The translations under genes were made by a program, and so were the position numbers. This document shows, piece after piece, positions 1 to 7,073 of a stretch of 11,398 nt of DNA. Where the stretch lies: the NCBI GenBank assembly GCA_049521055.1, contig JBEKPE010000084.1, positions 1 through 11,398 of the forward strand. Direction: 5' to 3'. The number at the start of each line of letters is the position of its first letter. The stretch's first letter is position 1. Source of the stretch: FEN-987 sp049521055 (lineage in GTDB: Archaea > Thermoproteota > Bathyarchaeia > 40CM-2-53-6). The notes under the pieces are model-generated. The model was given only the letters and a program-made list of their open reading frames with translations. It was not told the origin of the DNA and made no database searches.

Positions 1-50
1 AAAAACTAGCATTTGTGCGAACTATTTGGCCCTAACTGTCTGACCGTTCC

Positions 51-75
51 GGCGCAACTGTGTGACAATTGCGCC
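51..75. repeat. imperfect inverted repeat (hairpin)
   Basis: Seven perfect pairs (GGCGCAA at 51-57 with TTGCGCC at 69-75), one mismatch, then three more pairs (TGT/ACA) around a GTG loop. No T-run follows on the plus strand. It lies about 100 nt beyond the stop of the minus-strand membrane protein gene and no reading frame crosses it. It could be an operator, an RNA hairpin of a gene to the left, or chance. Confidence 0.35.
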
Positions 76-102
76 TTAGGCTGTTGAAAGGAGCGAGTTG
101 AG

Positions 103-145
103 GCTTAACGATCTCTTTTCATGAGCGCTAGACCCGTCGTTAAGC
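103..145. repeat. 8-9 bp inverted repeat past the membrane protein gene
   Basis: GCTTAACG at 103-110 is exactly complementary to CGTTAAGC at 138-145, and the pair 111/137 extends it to nine. The loop is about 25 nt. It begins 30 nt after the stop codon of the minus-strand gene ending at 175, where a transcript-end hairpin could sit. No T-run follows on the minus strand, so a terminator role is not shown. Confidence 0.3.
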
Positions 146-174
146 AGAGGGAGACAAGACCTCTGGCCTTCTCG

Positions 175-531
175 CTAAGCCAGGGCACCGAGTCCGATTA
201 TTGCCCCGAAACCTATGATCGCGAGTACTATTGCTATGACGGCGAGGATAACCGTCGCCACAATCCCAACTATTGCCGCTTTGCTCCAGCTGGCCTTGAA
301 GAAATGCTTGATTAGCGCAACCCAAACTACAAGTGTTATCAGTAGCCCCAGTAACCCTTGGACTAACGCCCCAAGAACAGTGTTGATAATCACGCCGAGC
401 ACAACTATCCAGACGGCGTGCATCAGGCTTGCCGTCTTACCGATCATCGCTCTACCGACAATCCACAGAACCGGCGCAAGAATTATCACGCCAACGATAA
501 TCTCGACTGTCGCTGCAAGTATGCTGACCAT
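175..531 (-). CDS. small four-helix integral membrane protein, hypothetical
   Basis: This 118-residue protein is almost entirely hydrophobic. Likely membrane segments are residues 3-25, 33-55, 57-75 and 84-117. The only strongly polar stretch is a short basic loop (IKHFFKASWSKA, about 74-85) between segments 3 and 4. It has no signal peptide distinct from the first helix and no recognisable catalytic motif. The ATG at 531 follows a weak GGAAG element and a TATA-like box about 35 nt upstream, so the mRNA leader would be short. The opposite-strand frames here are shadows: a four-segment hydrophobic pattern is unlikely by chance. Small membrane proteins with a similar VWVALIKHFF-type segment are, from memory, common in archaea, but I cannot assign a function. 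It is transcribed divergently from the mutase operon. Confidence 0.68.
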   Translation of the reverse strand: MVSILAATVEIIVGVIILAPVLWIVGRAMIGKTASLMHAVWIVVLGVIINTVLGALVQGLLGLLITLVVWVALIKHFFKASWSKAAIVGIVATVILAVIAIVLAIIGFGAIIGLGALA

Positions 532-562
532 GGGCTTCCTAGCTTGTTATGAATTGAAGCTC

Positions 563-570
563 TAATATAA
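563..570 (-). promoter_or_regulatory. TATA-like box for the membrane protein gene
   Basis: On the minus strand the sequence reads TTATATTA, centred about 35 nt upstream of the ATG at 531. That fits an archaeal TATA box with a leader of around 10 nt. It is the most AT-rich element in the divergent intergenic region. Confidence 0.4.
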
Positions 571-764
571 CGATAATACAATCCGCTCATGACGGGCAGA
601 GCGATACCTGCCTATTGATCTCGTCGCTGAGGAAGCCGTCGATCACAAGCGACCCAGCTGCATATCGAGGCCCTGCAGAAACTACTGACCTTCCCAATTT
701 CTCAGTCACGTCCCAAAGAGGTTGGTCAAAACTCCTTATCCACATTGGCTTTGTGGGTGAATGG

Positions 765-774
765 TTATTTTACT
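765..774 (+). promoter_or_regulatory. TATA-like box for the mutase-meaB operon
   Basis: TTATTTTACT lies about 48 nt upstream of the preferred TTG start. Initiation some 25 nt downstream would give a leader of about 20 nt carrying the GAGGAG ribosome-binding site at 803-808. An ATG at 761 would lie upstream of this box, which argues against it as the start. Confidence 0.4.
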
Positions 775-802
775 ATTCAGCGATATGGCATGTCACATCG
801 GA

Positions 803-808
803 GAGGAG
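803..808 (+). promoter_or_regulatory. ribosome-binding site that decides the mutase start
   Basis: GAGGAG is followed by a 9-nt spacer and a TTG at 818-820. Neither in-frame ATG (761 and 785) has a comparable Shine-Dalgarno match at proper spacing. Starting at the TTG puts the protein just before the conserved SGIPV segment of the family. Confidence 0.5.
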
Positions 809-817
809 AACGACAAT

Positions 818-2281
818 TTGAGATCAGAACAAGTAACTGCTTCCGGTATCCCGGTTCATGCAGTCTACCATTCTCAAGGAGCAGGTAAAGCCCATGCCGA
901 CGACGAACTAGGTGAACCAGGTGCATTCCCCTTCACACGCGGCATATACCCGGCTATGTATCGGGAGAGGATCTGGACGATGCGCCAGTACTCAGGGTTC
1001 GGAAGTGCTGAAGCTACGAATGAACGGTTCAAGTATCTGATATCTCAAGGACAGACAGGCCTCAGCGTCGCTTTTGACCTTCCCACTCAGCTCGGATATG
1101 ACTCAGACAGCACACGAGCTGAAGGAGAAGTCGGCCGAGTCGGCGTGCCAATCAGCACGATCGACAACATGCAGGCCCTAGTTCGCGGGATTGGCCTCGA
1201 TAACGTCAGCACGTCAATGACTATCAACTCAACGGCGGCAATCATGCTCGCGATGTACATCTCAGTCGGAGAGATCCAAAAAGTCCCCCTCGATCAGTTG
1301 CGGGGAACTACACAAAATGACATTCTAAAAGAATACATCGCAAGAAACACCTACATCTTCCCACCTGAGCAATCGCTTCGCCTGGCGATCGACTTAATCG
1401 AGTACTGCGCACGGAAAATGCCGTCATGGCACCCGATCAGCATCAGCGGATACCATATCAGGGAGTCGGGAGCGAACGACTTCATCGAGGAGATAGCTAA
1501 GTTTCGGGCTGCCCGCAGAATATGGGCACACATTATGAGAGACGAGTTTCACGCCCAGAATCCTGAATCCATGAAACTTCGCTTCCACACCCAAACCAGT
1601 GGCGAGACCCTAACGGCCCAGCAACCGCTCAATAACGTCGTTCGCGTTACTCTACAGGCACTCGCAGCGGTGCTCGGTGGAACACAATCTCTTCACACGA
1701 ACTCGATGGACGAGGCACTTTCACTGCCTACCGAGGAAGCCGTAAAGGTCGCTCTTCGCACGCAACAGATCATCGCCTACGAAAGCGGAATCACTCACAC
1801 AGCAGACCCCTTGGGTGGCAGCTACTATCTGGAAAGCCTCACCGGCGATCTTGAACGGGCAGCCCGAAGCGAAATGGAGGTCGTGGACAAGATGGGTGGC
1901 TCTGTAAAGGCGATCCAGAAAGGATACATCCAAGCCCAGATTCGAGAAAGCGCCTTCAAGCAACAGATGGACGTCGAAAATGGAACGAGGAAAACTGTGG
2001 GCGTCAATATTCTCAAAGACCCCGAGCCGTACAGAATAAAAATTCATAGAATCGACGCAAGATCGGTACGTAAACAGATTTCGACCACGAAGGCCTTCAA
2101 GAGAAGACGAAGCAAGTTTCGCGTAGATCGAAGCTTAAGGAAGCTAGAGACAGCCCTTGCAGGAAGTGAAAATGTAATCCCACTTATCATTGCTGCTGTA
2201 AGAGAACGTGCCACCACTGGCGAGGTAAGCGACATCGTTAGAAAAGCCTATGGCGAATTTCACCCGAAGACCATCATCTAA
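818..2281 (+). CDS. mcmA1: methylmalonyl-CoA mutase, large (catalytic) subunit
   Basis: Adenosylcobalamin-dependent interconversion of (R)-methylmalonyl-CoA and succinyl-CoA, in propionate or branched-chain catabolism or a carbon-fixation route. Counting from the TTG (487 residues), the substrate-binding block TMRQYSGFGSAE carries the tyrosine (Tyr58) equivalent to Tyr89 of the Propionibacterium enzyme. TTQNDILKE and ARNTYIFPP carry the Arg207 equivalent (Arg176), and ISGYHIRESG the His244 equivalent (His213). Tyr rather than Phe or Ile at the first position favours methylmalonyl-CoA over isobutyryl- or hydroxyisobutyryl-CoA. The protein ends after the TIM-barrel and linker (FHPKTII). There is no C-terminal B12-binding domain, so a separate small subunit is needed, as in archaea and many Bacillota; it is not in this window. 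An in-frame ATG at 761 would add 19 residues, but the residues resemble no family N-terminus. Compared with the usual large subunit, about 30 residues of N-terminal helix are missing. meaB follows 23 nt downstream. Confidence 0.95.
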   Translation: MRSEQVTASGIPVHAVYHSQGAGKAHADDELGEPGAFPFTRGIYPAMYRERIWTMRQYSGFGSAEATNERFKYLISQGQTGLSVAFDLPTQLGYDSDSTRAEGEVGRVGVPISTIDNMQALVRGIGLDNVSTSMTINSTAAIMLAMYISVGEIQKVPLDQLRGTTQNDILKEYIARNTYIFPPEQSLRLAIDLIEYCARKMPSWHPISISGYHIRESGANDFIEEIAKFRAARRIWAHIMRDEFHAQNPESMKLRFHTQTSGETLTAQQPLNNVVRVTLQALAAVLGGTQSLHTNSMDEALSLPTEEAVKVALRTQQIIAYESGITHTADPLGGSYYLESLTGDLERAARSEMEVVDKMGGSVKAIQKGYIQAQIRESAFKQQMDVENGTRKTVGVNILKDPEPYRIKIHRIDARSVRKQISTTKAFKRRRSKFRVDRSLRKLETALAGSENVIPLIIAAVRERATTGEVSDIVRKAYGEFHPKTII

Positions 2282-2289
2282 AATACAAA

Positions 2290-2293
2290 GGAG
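2290..2293 (+). promoter_or_regulatory. Shine-Dalgarno site of meaB
   Basis: AAAGGAG ends 11 nt before the ATG at 2305, within the 23-nt gap after the mutase stop. This supports translation of meaB from the same mRNA. Confidence 0.45.
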
Positions 2294-2304
2294 CCTCCGT
2301 AAAA

Positions 2305-3270
2305 ATGAGCAAAAGGCGAAAGAGAGTAAAACTAAATGCGTTGTTGCAGAAAGCCCTCAAACACGACAGGAGAGCAATTTCGCAACTCATATCCGTGGCG
2401 GAGAATGACCCTCGTTCGCGAATTGAAATTCTCACGAAACTTTATTGGCGTACGGGAAGGGCTGATGTTGTAGGCATTACGGGACCTCCGGGCTGCGGAA
2501 AGAGTACTCTCATTGCCCAACTCACTAAACATTTCCGCAATGCGGTCCAAACGGTAGGGGTAGTCGCGGTTGACCCTTCCAGCCAGATTACGGGAGGCGC
2601 ATTACTCGGCGACCGAATACGAATGAGCGAACTTGCTGCAGATCCAAAAGTATTCATTCGAAGCATGGCGACGCGAGGTCATTTTGGTGGAGTTGCACGG
2701 GCAACGCAAGATGCCGTTCAAATTCTTGACGCGACATCAATGGACCACGTGTTGGTAGAGACTGCTGGAGCCGGCCAATCCGATGTTGATGTGAAGGGTT
2801 TGGTGGACACGACTGTTGTTGTTACAGCGCCAGGTCTGGGCGATGAGATCCAGGCTTTGAAGGCCGGGATTATGGAGATTGCAGACATCTTTGTTGTGAA
2901 TAAATCGGATAGGGAGGATGCCGATCAGACTGCTCAGGAATTGTTCTCAGCGATTACTATGAGCGAAACCGTTCATGGTTGGCGCCCGCGTGTCATCAAG
3001 ACAGTCGCGACTACAGGCGACGGAATAGTCGCCCTTGCTGAAGCAATATATCAACACGCGCAAAATATCCACAAGGTTGGCTACGTGAAGCGAGAAGATA
3101 GCGACGCATTGCGTTCCGAAATTTTGGACGCAACTAAACGCTACTTTGAGGATATCATGTTGCAAGAGCTTGCATCATCAAGAGAATTCACGAAGCTATT
3201 CATTCAAGTCAATGCACGAAAGCTAGACCCGTATACTGCAGGACGCATGCTTGCAGAAGGCAAGAAATAG
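2305..3270 (+). CDS. meaB: MeaB/ArgK-family GTPase, mutase chaperone
   Basis: G3E-family P-loop GTPase that loads and protects the adenosylcobalamin cofactor of methylmalonyl-CoA mutase (older annotation: ArgK, arginine/ornithine transport kinase). The 321-residue length is typical. Walker A is GITGPPGCGKST at residues 57-68, with Lys66 contacting phosphate. VVAVDPSSQITGGALLGDRIRM (about 86-107) and the family hallmark MATRGHFGG (121-129) follow. VETAGAGQSDVDV (141-153) is the switch/Walker B region, and NKSD (199-202) gives guanine specificity. A basic N-terminus (SKRRKRVK) and a C-terminal helical dimerisation tail fit the family. Its place directly behind the mutase catalytic subunit confirms the chaperone role over an amino-acid-transport one. 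The ATG at 2305 has a GGAG site upstream. Confidence 0.95.
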   Translation: MSKRRKRVKLNALLQKALKHDRRAISQLISVAENDPRSRIEILTKLYWRTGRADVVGITGPPGCGKSTLIAQLTKHFRNAVQTVGVVAVDPSSQITGGALLGDRIRMSELAADPKVFIRSMATRGHFGGVARATQDAVQILDATSMDHVLVETAGAGQSDVDVKGLVDTTVVVTAPGLGDEIQALKAGIMEIADIFVVNKSDREDADQTAQELFSAITMSETVHGWRPRVIKTVATTGDGIVALAEAIYQHAQNIHKVGYVKREDSDALRSEILDATKRYFEDIMLQELASSREFTKLFIQVNARKLDPYTAGRMLAEGKK

Positions 3271-3417
3271 ACTGATGCAAGACTCTATGTTGTTTAGAAA
3301 ACCTCTTAATTTGCGTCTTATTCATGAAATCTACTAACTAATTTGCCCCTCTGAATCGCAGGCTTTGAAAACCGTTAAGAGTCCTCCAATCGCAAACAAA
3401 CTTAGGAGCGTTTGCAT
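3271..3417 (+). other. gap between meaB and the micro-ORF
   Basis: There is no gene in this stretch. It holds an AT-rich ACTAACTAATTT element (3333-3344) that could be a TATA box for a short transcript, two copies of AATCGCA (3354-3360 and 3388-3394), and a 6-bp inverted repeat GCAAAC/GTTTGC (3392-3397 / 3410-3415) whose loop contains the AGGAG of the downstream micro-ORF. Confidence 0.3.
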
Positions 3418-3468
3418 ATGGAAGATAAAGACGAAGTAGGATTCTGGGATCCTCCGCGTCCCTGGTAA
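3418..3468 (+). CDS. possible 16-residue micropeptide ORF
   Basis: ATG to TAA encodes MEDKDEVGFWDPPRPW: an acidic head (E, D, K, D, E) followed by an aromatic, proline-rich tail. An AGGAG element at 3404-3408 lies 9 nt upstream of the ATG and an intrinsic-terminator-like hairpin starts 9 nt after the stop. The ORF therefore has ribosome site, start, stop and terminator in a row, on the meaB strand and before the convergent regulator gene. I know no family for it. It could be the end of the mutase operon mRNA, an independent small transcript, or coincidence: a 16-codon ORF is short enough to arise by chance. Confidence 0.3.
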   Translation: MEDKDEVGFWDPPRPW

Positions 3469-3477
3469 ACTGCTGAC

Positions 3478-3516
3478 TTGAGGCCTCGAACAGCCTCAAT
3501 CTCTTCTTTTTCTCTT
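3478..3516 (+). terminator. intrinsic-type terminator
   Basis: A perfect 7-bp stem, TTGAGGC (3478-3484) with GCCTCAA (3493-3499), and an 8-nt loop are followed directly by the pyrimidine tract TCTCTTCTTTTTCTCTT. The T-tract is on the plus-strand side only, so it would end rightward transcription from the mutase-meaB operon or the micro-ORF. It lies just before the stop codon of the convergent regulator gene. Confidence 0.6.
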
Positions 3517-3518
3517 AA

Positions 3519-5447
3519 TTATTCCGCGAGGGAAAGGTAGCGTTTCTCATCGAAGATCCATTTTCCGTCTTCGCCGCTTAGGTCCCAAGGGTGTGCCTCA
3601 ACAGGAAGCCATCGAGCGATTACCCATTCTCCGACGGCGTTCAGACATTCAGCTTCTGCATAACCATTCCTGATGAGTCTGTCGTCTACAGCCTTGAAGA
3701 GCTGTTTCATCTCACCGCTCGGAGACCATACCATTGCCAATAACCCGTCGAAATCACCTCGAACGAGGCCGCCCCTCCACGCTGGTAAGTGTGATAGATA
3801 TTGTGCCAAGATACCTGCCACATTCCTTGAACATGAGAGGCTAATGATTCCCCAGTCTTCAGCCCCGATCTTCAATGGCCAGACCGCATATCGAAAAACG
3901 CCATTACGAATCATCCGGTCGATCTTCTTACCGACGTACGCTCCGGAAACACCCAACGCCCGCCCTACAGCCGAAAATGGCATACGACAATTATTCTGCA
4001 ATACTGACAGAATCCTCAGATCCAATTTATCAAATCGGAATCGTTCCTCGCCCTCATTCGAATCCATTCCGACCGAATCGCCTTTCGCTAGGCTCTCTCG
4101 CAACGCAACGCCCCACGTATCCCAATGAACATTCCAACGCCCGGCCGCCGGATCATACCGGTCAAAATTCACCGATTGAAAGTCTCGCTCAAGCTCAAGG
4201 AGACGGTATCTGGTTACGATATTCCTGTCGAGCATCTGTTGAACGAATGCCTTCACGAACTCCGGATATTCAAAGGGAATGTCCAGCACGGTAAATAGAT
4301 CGTACGAACCGTACGTCCGAAACACCTGCCTACAATATGGAAAGCGTGAAAAAATGTTAATCACCTTAGCCTGTTTTGATGTGCTCATCAGAAGAAGGTA
4401 CTCGACAAAGCCGATCTTGTGCATGTCGGCTATAACGGTAAATCTGAGCCCTGCCGTCGTTGAGAGGTCACGAATCGTCTTCATTATTGTAGGGATGCTG
4501 ATGCGCAGTGTGCGAGCGACTTCTCCCGGTTTGATATCTGGTTTCTTTGAGAGAAGGCTCAAAAGCTCCATTTCACTAGGACTGAATTTCGTTCGAGTCG
4601 GACGGGCTGCGAGAGTGCTGAATATTATGTAGTAATCGGCCACACTTAGCCGAGCATTTCCGACTTCCTGTAGCCTTGACCACACCTCGCGGTAGAGCGT
4701 CGGCCCAACCATCATTTCGTAGTACTCAAAAAAGTCGACAAGCTCACCTGCAGCCACTTTTGAACTCTGTCTAAGACCGTGTCGAGCCTGTGCCCAGAAC
4801 TCCTTCTCAATTTTACGGTCCAACATCCTATATGCAAAATACTCAGACTGCTCGCAGAGTATGCGCGGAGCATACTCCATGGTGTCCAAGTTTCTCGGAG
4901 AAAGTAGCACAGCGGCCTCCCGTGCCAGCACACCTTTCCTGATTGTATCTATGAACAACACTGGAGGAGAGATATTCAAGACGCCGAGTTCTGGATACCA
5001 TTGAGCACCCCACCGCCACGTATTCTCGTTCTCAAACACGGCTGGCGGGAAAAACGAAGTAACCGAGAGACGCTGTTGGTGTCTCTCACTATCTTCAAAT
5101 GGCACTCCAATTATTTCCTGAAGGTTTTCAAGATAAGTCCTAAACTCATGGCGTGCAACGTCGAGCTTACTTGCGTGTTCAGCGGCTAGGTCCGTCTTTT
5201 GCGCGACAAGTCCGTCCACCTCCTTACGAACCCCTGTAAGAACACGGTCCGATTCAGCAGATGCTTCTATTTCCTTAAGCCGAACGAAAGTCTCGGAGAG
5301 GTGACAACCCTCAATGATTTCGACCATTCTTGTGACGAATTGCTTTCGTGCGGCTTCATTGCGGTACTTGGGGGTCGCCTTCTGAAACGCCCCGGCAACA
5401 CTCTTGGCAAGGATGCAACGCATGTAGTCTTCCGAAGCTTTGGCCAA
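3519..5447 (-). CDS. large transcriptional regulator with two Lrp/AsnC-like units
   Basis: A 642-residue protein (start TTG at 5447; an in-frame ATG at 5423 with a GGAAG element is an alternative). Residues 58-115 look like a helical, partly coiled-coil stretch. Residues 115-285 are unrecognised, with an aromatic segment ENTWRWGAQWYPELGVLNIS near 141-160. A first Lrp-like winged-helix (about 290-335; LKPGEVARTL-like pattern followed by ISIPTIMKTIRDL) is followed by a possible effector-like domain (about 340-420; FRTYGSYDLFTVLDIPFE). A second winged-helix (about 471-520; FDKLDLRILSVLQNNCRMPF then GVSGAYVGKKIDRMIRNGVF) leads to a second effector-like domain (about 525-615). Lrp proteins are normally about 150 residues with one such unit, so this is a tandem with a large extra N-terminus. 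It is convergent with meaB and on the strand of the MFS exporter, 364 nt after it; a local target is inference only. Confidence 0.8.
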   Translation of the reverse strand: MAKASEDYMRCILAKSVAGAFQKATPKYRNEAARKQFVTRMVEIIEGCHLSETFVRLKEIEASAESDRVLTGVRKEVDGLVAQKTDLAAEHASKLDVARHEFRTYLENLQEIIGVPFEDSERHQQRLSVTSFFPPAVFENENTWRWGAQWYPELGVLNISPPVLFIDTIRKGVLAREAAVLLSPRNLDTMEYAPRILCEQSEYFAYRMLDRKIEKEFWAQARHGLRQSSKVAAGELVDFFEYYEMMVGPTLYREVWSRLQEVGNARLSVADYYIIFSTLAARPTRTKFSPSEMELLSLLSKKPDIKPGEVARTLRISIPTIMKTIRDLSTTAGLRFTVIADMHKIGFVEYLLLMSTSKQAKVINIFSRFPYCRQVFRTYGSYDLFTVLDIPFEYPEFVKAFVQQMLDRNIVTRYRLLELERDFQSVNFDRYDPAAGRWNVHWDTWGVALRESLAKGDSVGMDSNEGEERFRFDKLDLRILSVLQNNCRMPFSAVGRALGVSGAYVGKKIDRMIRNGVFRYAVWPLKIGAEDWGIISLSCSRNVAGILAQYLSHLPAWRGGLVRGDFDGLLAMVWSPSGEMKQLFKAVDDRLIRNGYAEAECLNAVGEWVIARWLPVEAHPWDLSGEDGKWIFDEKRYLSLAE

Positions 5448-5811
5448 TGTTTCCTTATCGGGTTCACGAGCACTCGGGAATGAAGTGCCTGCGTGCGCCG
5501 CAGAAAATTTCTCCTCGGTAAAAGTTGCGAGAATTTCCGCTATTCTTCCTGACTCCGCAGCACTATGCCGGAGAATGAGGCTAGATTTGAGCCTGCCGTT
5601 ACTTAACCAAGAGATTGGAAGCGCACTCAGCTGCTGGAGTCGCGTTCCTGATCTAGGCGTGAAAGCACCCCCTTCGTCTGGACGATACTATTTCTGAGGA
5701 TTTCCACTTATTAGGATAGGAGCTTTGAAGGCGAAAACACAGTGAAAGGTCCCTGAGTTGGCTCGACGACAGTGCTGGCTCACATAGTGTCAATATGCGA
5801 CCTGACCTCCA
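5448..5811 (-). other. 364-nt gap between MFS exporter and regulator, partly open frame
   Basis: On the minus strand the regulator's own frame stays open upstream of its TTG for about 80 codons, to a TAG near 5690. It contains no ATG, GTG or TTG there. The translated residues look protein-like, for example a LQQLSALPISWLSNGRLKSS stretch and an AESGRIAEILATFTEEKF stretch. An opposite-strand frame is also open over 5440-5697. A GTG at 5707 opens another frame for about 26 codons and then stops. The piece 5700-5811 holds no ORF or clear terminator. Confidence 0.35.
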
Positions 5812-7038
5812 TCAGTAGGAGAATTTCCTGTACTCCTTCGGAATGAAGGTTACAACGCCGATGAGGGCGACCATTCCACCTGAGATGAGGTAAGCAGCTC
5901 GGATCCCAATTAGGTCTACGATGGGTCCGCCCACGGCCAGAGACAACGGCACTATGGAATAGGAAATTACTTGATCCAAGCTCATGACTCGTCCGAGTAT
6001 TTCGTTCGGAACCGTCGCTTGAAACATGTTCACATAATTGACATTGTATATCGCTATGCCTAGTCCAAACAAAACCATGAATGGAATTGCGGCAGCGAGT
6101 TGCGTTTGTAAGCTTAAACTGACTATAGCGATGCCCATCATTATGCTGCTCAGTATAAGCGTCATCCCAAGATGCTTTCTGAAACCCACTTTCCCAACAG
6201 GAAGCGACCCCGTAACGGTACCGATTGTGCTCGCAGCCAGGAGCAGTCCGTATCCTACTGCATTCGTGTGAAGTGCTTGCCTTGCATATACCACGATAAA
6301 GCCGTACCCTATACCGATAAAGAAATTCCCTATCATCGCGGTCAAGAGAACAATTCTTATCACAAAATTCTTCCAAACATAATTCAGGCCTTCTGTAAGG
6401 TCCTCGCGGAACTCGCTAAGGGTATTTCGCTTTTGGCGCATCTGTCTCAACGGTGAGGCAATGGAGCCCATGGAGAGAATTGCGAGTGCTGAAATAGCGA
6501 ATGTTATACTATCGAAAGATGCGGCGCCTACAGCTGTAAAGAGTATTATGAAGATTCCACTGATTCCGTAACCTATCAGCCTTGTCGCCTCGAAGAAGCT
6601 GTTGATGAGTGAATTTGCGCTTGTAAGTTGACTCTTGTCTGGGAAAATCTGAGGAATAATTGCGCTTCGTGCCGGAAGGAAAAACGCTGACGCTGAACTC
6701 CAGACGAAGACTATAAGATATAAGAAAATGAGAGTGAGGCCTCCAAGTCTGTACATTATAGGAATTAGTATGAGAGCGAGGCAACGTGTGATATCGGACG
6801 TCATCATTATTCGCCTCCGATTCGATCGATCCACGACAACTCCTGCCACCAAGCTACAGAAAATGTTCGGGACGAGAATCGCGATACTCAGGTACGATAT
6901 TGCCGTAGCGGTTCCCGCCAAAGCGAACACGAACCAAGAGAGCGCTGTAGTAAGAATCACGTCGCCAAAGAGGCTGATGACCTGTCCTACCAAGAGCGCA
7001 CTGAATTTGCGGTTCGCGATAACTACTGAGTAGCCCAC
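5812..7038 (-). CDS. MFS exporter, 12 membrane segments
   Basis: A 408-residue major facilitator superfamily protein of the MFS_3 / EntS-MefA type: proton-driven efflux of a small molecule such as a drug, siderophore or metabolite. The protein starts directly with the first segment (SALLVGQVISLFGD, about 13-26). The loop 2-3 signature GVVVDRSNRRR (66-76) marks the family, followed by PARSAIIPQIFPDKSQLTSANSL-type residues (about 122-144) typical of MFS_3. A long basic cytosolic loop (PLRQMRQKRNTLSEFREDL) separates the two six-helix halves. It ends with a short cytosolic tail. The start is a GTG at 7038 with no Shine-Dalgarno; a TATA-like box about 29 nt upstream suggests a leaderless mRNA. It lies 59 nt beyond the polymerase gene, on the same strand. 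The substrate cannot be told from sequence. Confidence 0.92.
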   Translation of the reverse strand: MGYSVVIANRKFSALLVGQVISLFGDVILTTALSWFVFALAGTATAISYLSIAILVPNIFCSLVAGVVVDRSNRRRIMMTSDITRCLALILIPIMYRLGGLTLIFLYLIVFVWSSASAFFLPARSAIIPQIFPDKSQLTSANSLINSFFEATRLIGYGISGIFIILFTAVGAASFDSITFAISALAILSMGSIASPLRQMRQKRNTLSEFREDLTEGLNYVWKNFVIRIVLLTAMIGNFFIGIGYGFIVVYARQALHTNAVGYGLLLAASTIGTVTGSLPVGKVGFRKHLGMTLILSSIMMGIAIVSLSLQTQLAAAIPFMVLFGLGIAIYNVNYVNMFQATVPNEILGRVMSLDQVISYSIVPLSLAVGGPIVDLIGIRAAYLISGGMVALIGVVTFIPKEYRKFSY

Positions 7039-7041
7039 AGG

Positions 7042-7059
7042 CCACGTAGAGTTTCGTGG
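7042..7059. repeat. hairpin between polymerase and MFS genes
   Basis: CCACG (7042-7046) pairs with CGTGG (7055-7059) around an 8-nt loop. A second copy of CCCAC at 7033-7037 inside the MFS start region could pair with GTGGG at 7056-7060 instead. It lies just upstream of the MFS start codon, so it may affect initiation if the transcript runs on from the polymerase operon. Confidence 0.3.
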
Positions 7060-7063
7060 GCGT

Positions 7064-7070
7064 ATTTAGT
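7064..7070 (-). promoter_or_regulatory. TATA-like box of the MFS gene
   Basis: The minus strand reads CTAAATA, centred 29 nt upstream of the GTG start. In archaea this predicts transcription starting at or next to the start codon. Confidence 0.4.
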
Positions 7071-7073
7071 AGT

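Larger units (their letters stand above)
532..817. other. divergent intergenic region, membrane protein gene / mutase
   Basis: About 285 nt separate the two divergent starts if the mutase begins at 818. It holds a TATA-like box for each direction. A plus-strand frame of 68 codons crosses its right half, but it resembles no family I know and runs into the mutase gene in another frame, so I do not call it. A short GGCAG/CTGCC inverted repeat (595-612) is the only other structure I see. Confidence 0.4.

Noticed and set aside
615..821. Plus-strand 68-codon ORF upstream of the mutase
   Set aside because: It has no recognisable family pattern, no ribosome site, and overlaps the mutase promoter and start in another frame.
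3271..3360. Possible C/D-box small RNA after meaB (CTGATG ... CTGA)
   Set aside because: The C box does not match RTGATGA and no C'/D' pair is present, so the similarity is too weak.
3673..4632. Three overlapping plus-strand ORFs of 117-151 codons
   Set aside because: They lie fully inside the regulator gene, which has recognisable winged-helix domains; their proteins are rich in Pro, Arg and Ser as expected for antisense shadows.
5440..5697. Plus-strand 85-codon ORF opposite the regulator's 5' region
   Set aside because: It mirrors the open frame of the regulator on the other strand; it has no ribosome site and no protein-family pattern. The minus-strand frame is the better candidate for coding.
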